From contig OX485809.1 in assembly GCA_950295325.1 (NCBI GenBank), positions 41,323,081 through 41,387,080 of the forward strand: a stretch of 64,000 nucleotides of DNA. Reading direction: 5' to 3'. Made by a program: the position numbers and the translations under genes. The DNA comes from Polytrichum commune. Lineage: Eukaryota > Streptophyta > Polytrichopsida > Polytrichales > Polytrichaceae. How positions within the stretch are numbered: the stretch's first letter is position 1; the number at the start of each line of letters is the position of its first letter. The notes beneath the pieces are model-generated. The model was not told the DNA's origin. It did not search any database and saw only the letters and a list, made by a program, of their open reading frames with translations. Shown here one piece after another: positions 61,383 to 64,000 of the stretch.

Positions 61383-61723
61383 ACAGATGAACCGGTTGAA
61401 GTTTCAAGACTTGAGGAAAATTACCGATCAAATTAGAGGAATACATGGAATATACCTCAAATTAGTAAAGAAAAACTGAAAGATGTCAACATGTGACCGG
61501 TTGGACTTGGGAACACTAGGATATATGCCTGGGGAGATTTCTGGGTATAATGGGTCAAAATCCTAGTGGTTCCAAGTCCAACCAGTTACATGTTGTGATC
61601 GTTCGGTTTTATTTTACTGATTTGAGGTATATTCCACAGATCCTTCTAAAATACTAGGCAATTTTCCTCAAGTCTTGAACCTTAACTGGTTGATTCTCAA
61701 ACCCAACTTGTTCATCTGTAACC
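61383..61723. repeat. Fold-back element with arms of about 140 and 160 bp
   Basis: The left arm (61383-61521) and right arm (61561-61723) are inverted copies with a loop of about 40 bp. Matching segments include CAAGACTTGAGGAAAATT, GGAATATACCTCAAAT, GTTGGACTTGG and CACTAGG against their complements. A transcript would form a long hairpin. Single arms of the family lie at 29279-29420 and 51840-52090. Confidence 0.85.
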
Positions 61724-61793
61724 AGCGGTTGGTTCTCCTGTTCATTAGTCGGGGCGCAGGCAGAGGTGAGACTAAATTATTGTATGATGGACA

Positions 61794-62345
61794 TACCTCT
61801 CATTCATCCAACATAAAAACACTTTGATTGACTGACAGTGAACTTCGTTTGTGAACACCCCAAATTAATCAATTAAAGATGAATCAGAAACAAACTACTT
61901 ATAGGGGGTGAAGGTTTAATGTTGGGTGGATGAGAGGTATTCTTTGTGTTTGTGAGAAATTCTTCTCATCCTTGCCCTCGGTTTTTGGCATGCCTTGCCC
62001 ATGCCTTGGGAAGTGCACATCCTCATGGGCATTCTATAATGTTAGAGCTGTCATGCTCCTGAACATGTTGGACCACAGACATAGGCGACATAGAATTCTT
62101 GCAACTATATATCGAGTGAACCTCTCATCCCATCCAACACAAAAACCTTACTGTGATGGATTTCTGACCAGAATCGGTGTCAAGATCCCAAACTCAACTA
62201 GTACACCATATCTATCGACATAAATCAGCAATAAACCTATACGAAAGTAAAGTTTTCATGTTGGATGGGCAAGACTAGATATTCCCGCCCCTGTCCTCCC
62301 CTCGGGAAGCGCGATCCCTTGGGGGCTCATAATGTTAGGGGATCC
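61794..62345. repeat. Two adjacent copies of the TACCTCTCAT inverted-repeat element
   Basis: 61794-61939 starts TACCTCTCATTCATCCAACA and ends TGTTGGGTGGATGAGAGGTA. 62119-62277 is a second, weaker copy (AACCTCTCATCCCATCC ... ATGTTGGATGGGCAAG). Flanking text after each (GGGAAG(T/C)GC ... CATAATGTTAG-like) is also repeated, so a unit of about 320 bp was duplicated. The family also occurs at 15256-15434. Confidence 0.7.
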
Positions 62346-62481
62346 TCCCCTCTCTTTCACATGCGTCCAATTATCTGCCTACTAGTCTAAAAGTTAAGTT
62401 TGTGTGTCACCCGCTGCACTAAGTCGCCGGAGGTCGATCATCACTTCTGAGTCATTCCGACTGCTTCCGTCTCCCAACATC

Positions 62482-62515
62482 ATCGTCATCGTCATCGTCA
62501 TCGTCATCATCATCA
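62482..62515 (+). repeat. CATCGT/CAT microsatellite
   Basis: Alternating CATCGT units followed by CATCATCAT, about 34 bp. Confidence 0.9.
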
Positions 62516-62637
62516 GCCCACTGGGTCTGACCTCTCCTGCGGCTAACCTGAGATCGGCCTGCCTGCCCTCATAGTACAGGCTCCGTAATCTGAATCTCCA
62601 GGTATAAACTACCAGCTGGACAAGTACTGTGATTCGT

Positions 62638-63045
62638 TGGGGACAGATCATCGGTAAGGTATTTGTTTTGTCCACAACGGTATCTCCGCTGCTTGTCACA
62701 TTTCAAGTGAGCTTGTGCACTTGAGTCCATGAGGCTTTTGGAGGATCATGTCCTGTACAGAAGGGGTCTGAGCTAGCTGCAAGCACAATTACTGTGAGGA
62801 AGTAGTGTAGAGATTATGTGCTTAGTGTATTATGTTGGCGGGCTGAGTGCATTAACCATGGGGGCTGATCATCTGTATGGTATTTGTTAACAAAAGGGAA
62901 ATCGCTGCCGGTTGTTTAAGTTACAAGCGAGCTTGTGCACTTGCATTGGTGAGGCTTTGCGAAGATCTTGTCATGTAGAGCAGGGGTCCGAGCTACCTGC
63001 AGGCACAATTACTGTGACAAATTAGTATAGAGATTATTTTTTGGG
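62638..63045. repeat. Tandem duplication, 220-bp offset, upstream of MYB
   Basis: Two copies of about 180 bp (62638-62820 and 62862-63045) share GATCAT (62645/62867), GAGCTTGTGCACTTG (62709/62929) and CACAATTACTGTGA (62784/63004), at a nearly constant 220-bp offset. They lie 0.6-1 kb upstream of the MYB start codon, in its probable promoter. Confidence 0.85.
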
Positions 63046-63604
63046 TGGGATGTGAGCAGGCTGAGTAATTTGAAAAGTGGCCTGTAAGATGGATACTGTA
63101 CTGGATGTCTGCATAAGCTTGCAGGGGAGGGCAGTTTTGGATCATCGTATGGGAGGAGCTGGGACCACCTGGGGCACCAGATAATGAGCCTAAGAGAGAT
63201 TAGATATGCAGCGGGGAGAGATTCTTAATTTAGTTTGTTCGTAAATTTGTGAGTTTAATGGATTTCCAAAGTCTGGGTTAGCAATTCGGAGTCTGAAGAC
63301 GTGGTAGACGAGGAGCTGCATCCATGTTTGAGCATTGATCAACACTTTCCTGTCCACACAGTTGATTTTCTTGCAATTCTCTCCACTCTCGGCAGTCAAT
63401 GTCGCGATGTTGTTGTGATGAGATCAAGCTTGGCAGGCAGACCGTCGACATCACAACAACTATCCCGACCTAATTAGAAGCTGTGGGATCTGTCTGTGCG
63501 CGTTTGGGGAAATACTTCCTCCTGAGTCGGCCTTAGGGTGTAGAATTCTCTCCTTAAGTCCATTGAATTGGAAGATCTGACAGTGAACAAGAGGAGGAGC
63601 ACCA

Positions 63605-63767
63605 ATGGGGCGGTCGCCTTCCTGCAGCAGCAAGGCAGCAGGACCAGGACCAGGACCAGGGGGGCTGGTCACCAAAGGGCCTTGGACCGAAGGCGAGGAT
63701 GCCATTCTCGCAGCCTACATCAAGGCACACGGCGAGGGGAACTGGCGCACCATTCCCAAACTTTCAG
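63605..63767 (+). CDS. R2R3-MYB transcription factor, exon 1
   Basis: The ATG at 63605 opens MGRSPSC, the family's usual MGRxPC-type start. It continues to [20 protein letters not shown] and [12 protein letters not shown], then the donor GGTATT after a phase-1 G at 63767. This is exactly the standard exon 1/intron 1 position of plant R2R3-MYB genes (after KKAG in R2). The first two R2 tryptophans are 19 residues apart, as required. An extra [10 protein letters not shown] insertion, coded by repeated CAGGAC units, precedes R2, and the usual PCC is PSC. The remaining exons lie beyond the window, so the subgroup cannot be assigned. The protein would be a nuclear DNA-binding activator or repressor. 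Confidence 0.88.
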
Positions 63768-64000
63768 GTATTCTCCTAATCTATTCACCTAGAATCCACT
63801 AAGTATGAGCATGTCTATAAGCTCTCCTCCCTCATAACCGGTCGCTCATCAAGTGGATATCACTTCCAACAACTATATGGTCTCTGTGCTTTTCTATCTG
63901 CACAGCGAACATTTCATTCCTAAGCTTCAATTTATTTCCATGAGCAGACGGGTTATCTCGCAGCTCGTCATCCATTCGGTTGCCCTCCTGCCGGCTATTT
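63768..64000 (+). other. MYB intron 1, running out of the window
   Basis: The next conserved block (LLRCGKSCRLRW) is not found before 64000 in any frame, so the intron continues past the edge. Confidence 0.6.

Overview
This window is from a nuclear plant chromosome. The evidence is a four-exon cytosolic ribosomal protein S13 gene with plant-type telo-box and site II promoter motifs, the first exon of an R2R3-MYB transcription factor, three TTTAGGG telomere-type units, and plant transposon families throughout. The low gene density (two recognisable host genes in 64 kb, one cut by the window edge) and nested, decayed transposons suggest a large genome. A gymnosperm or another non-angiosperm land plant is my guess, not something the sequence proves.

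Layout. 1-8.9 kb: AT-rich repeats, a 283-bp tandem duplication, a 53-bp satellite and a hAT-type MITE with an 8-bp target-site duplication (TSD). 8.9-12.8 kb: an LTR-flanked Ty1/copia fossil. 15-18.6 kb: small repeats, hAT transposase scraps and a hAT MITE. 18.7-20.4 kb: the 3' half of a decayed MULE with a SWIM zinc finger. 20.4-26.2 kb: a 5'-truncated LINE whose reading frame is intact apart from stop codons, with an unusually long C-terminal tail and an unclassified 1.6-kb insertion. 26.2-27.6 kb: copia integrase fossil. 30.2-31.4 kb: RPS13. 31.7-37.6 kb: AT-rich sequence in which I recognise little. 37.9-39.2 kb: short tandem and inverted repeats. 39.4-46.6 kb: the most interesting object, a 7.2-kb MULE. 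49-62 kb: three Harbinger-like MITEs, two more hAT MITEs, a nearly complete hAT transposase, a G-rich minisatellite and fold-back repeats. 63.6 kb: MYB exon 1.

The key object is a 7,209-bp element at 39413-46621. It has terminal inverted repeats and a 10-bp TSD (CCGTAGCACC), the size expected of Mutator-like elements. It carries two divergently transcribed genes. On the + strand is a MULE transposase with an N-terminal WRKY/GCM-like zinc cluster and a C-terminal SWIM finger. On the - strand is a five-exon gene whose product resembles the N4/N6 (PF01555-type) DNA methyltransferase fold in permuted order (DPPY-like motif first, AdoMet-binding motif later). Between them, where a shared promoter would sit, is a 359-bp tandem array of about 3.6 copies. 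A DNA transposon carrying its own methyltransferase-like accessory gene is not something I can match to a described element. The element itself landed inside the terminal repeat of a second, smaller TIR element.

The methyltransferase-like gene and both transposases carry disruptions, so this copy is probably no longer autonomous. In-frame stops in the hAT, LINE and MULE genes are mostly explainable as single C-to-T changes, which fits decay of methylated DNA.
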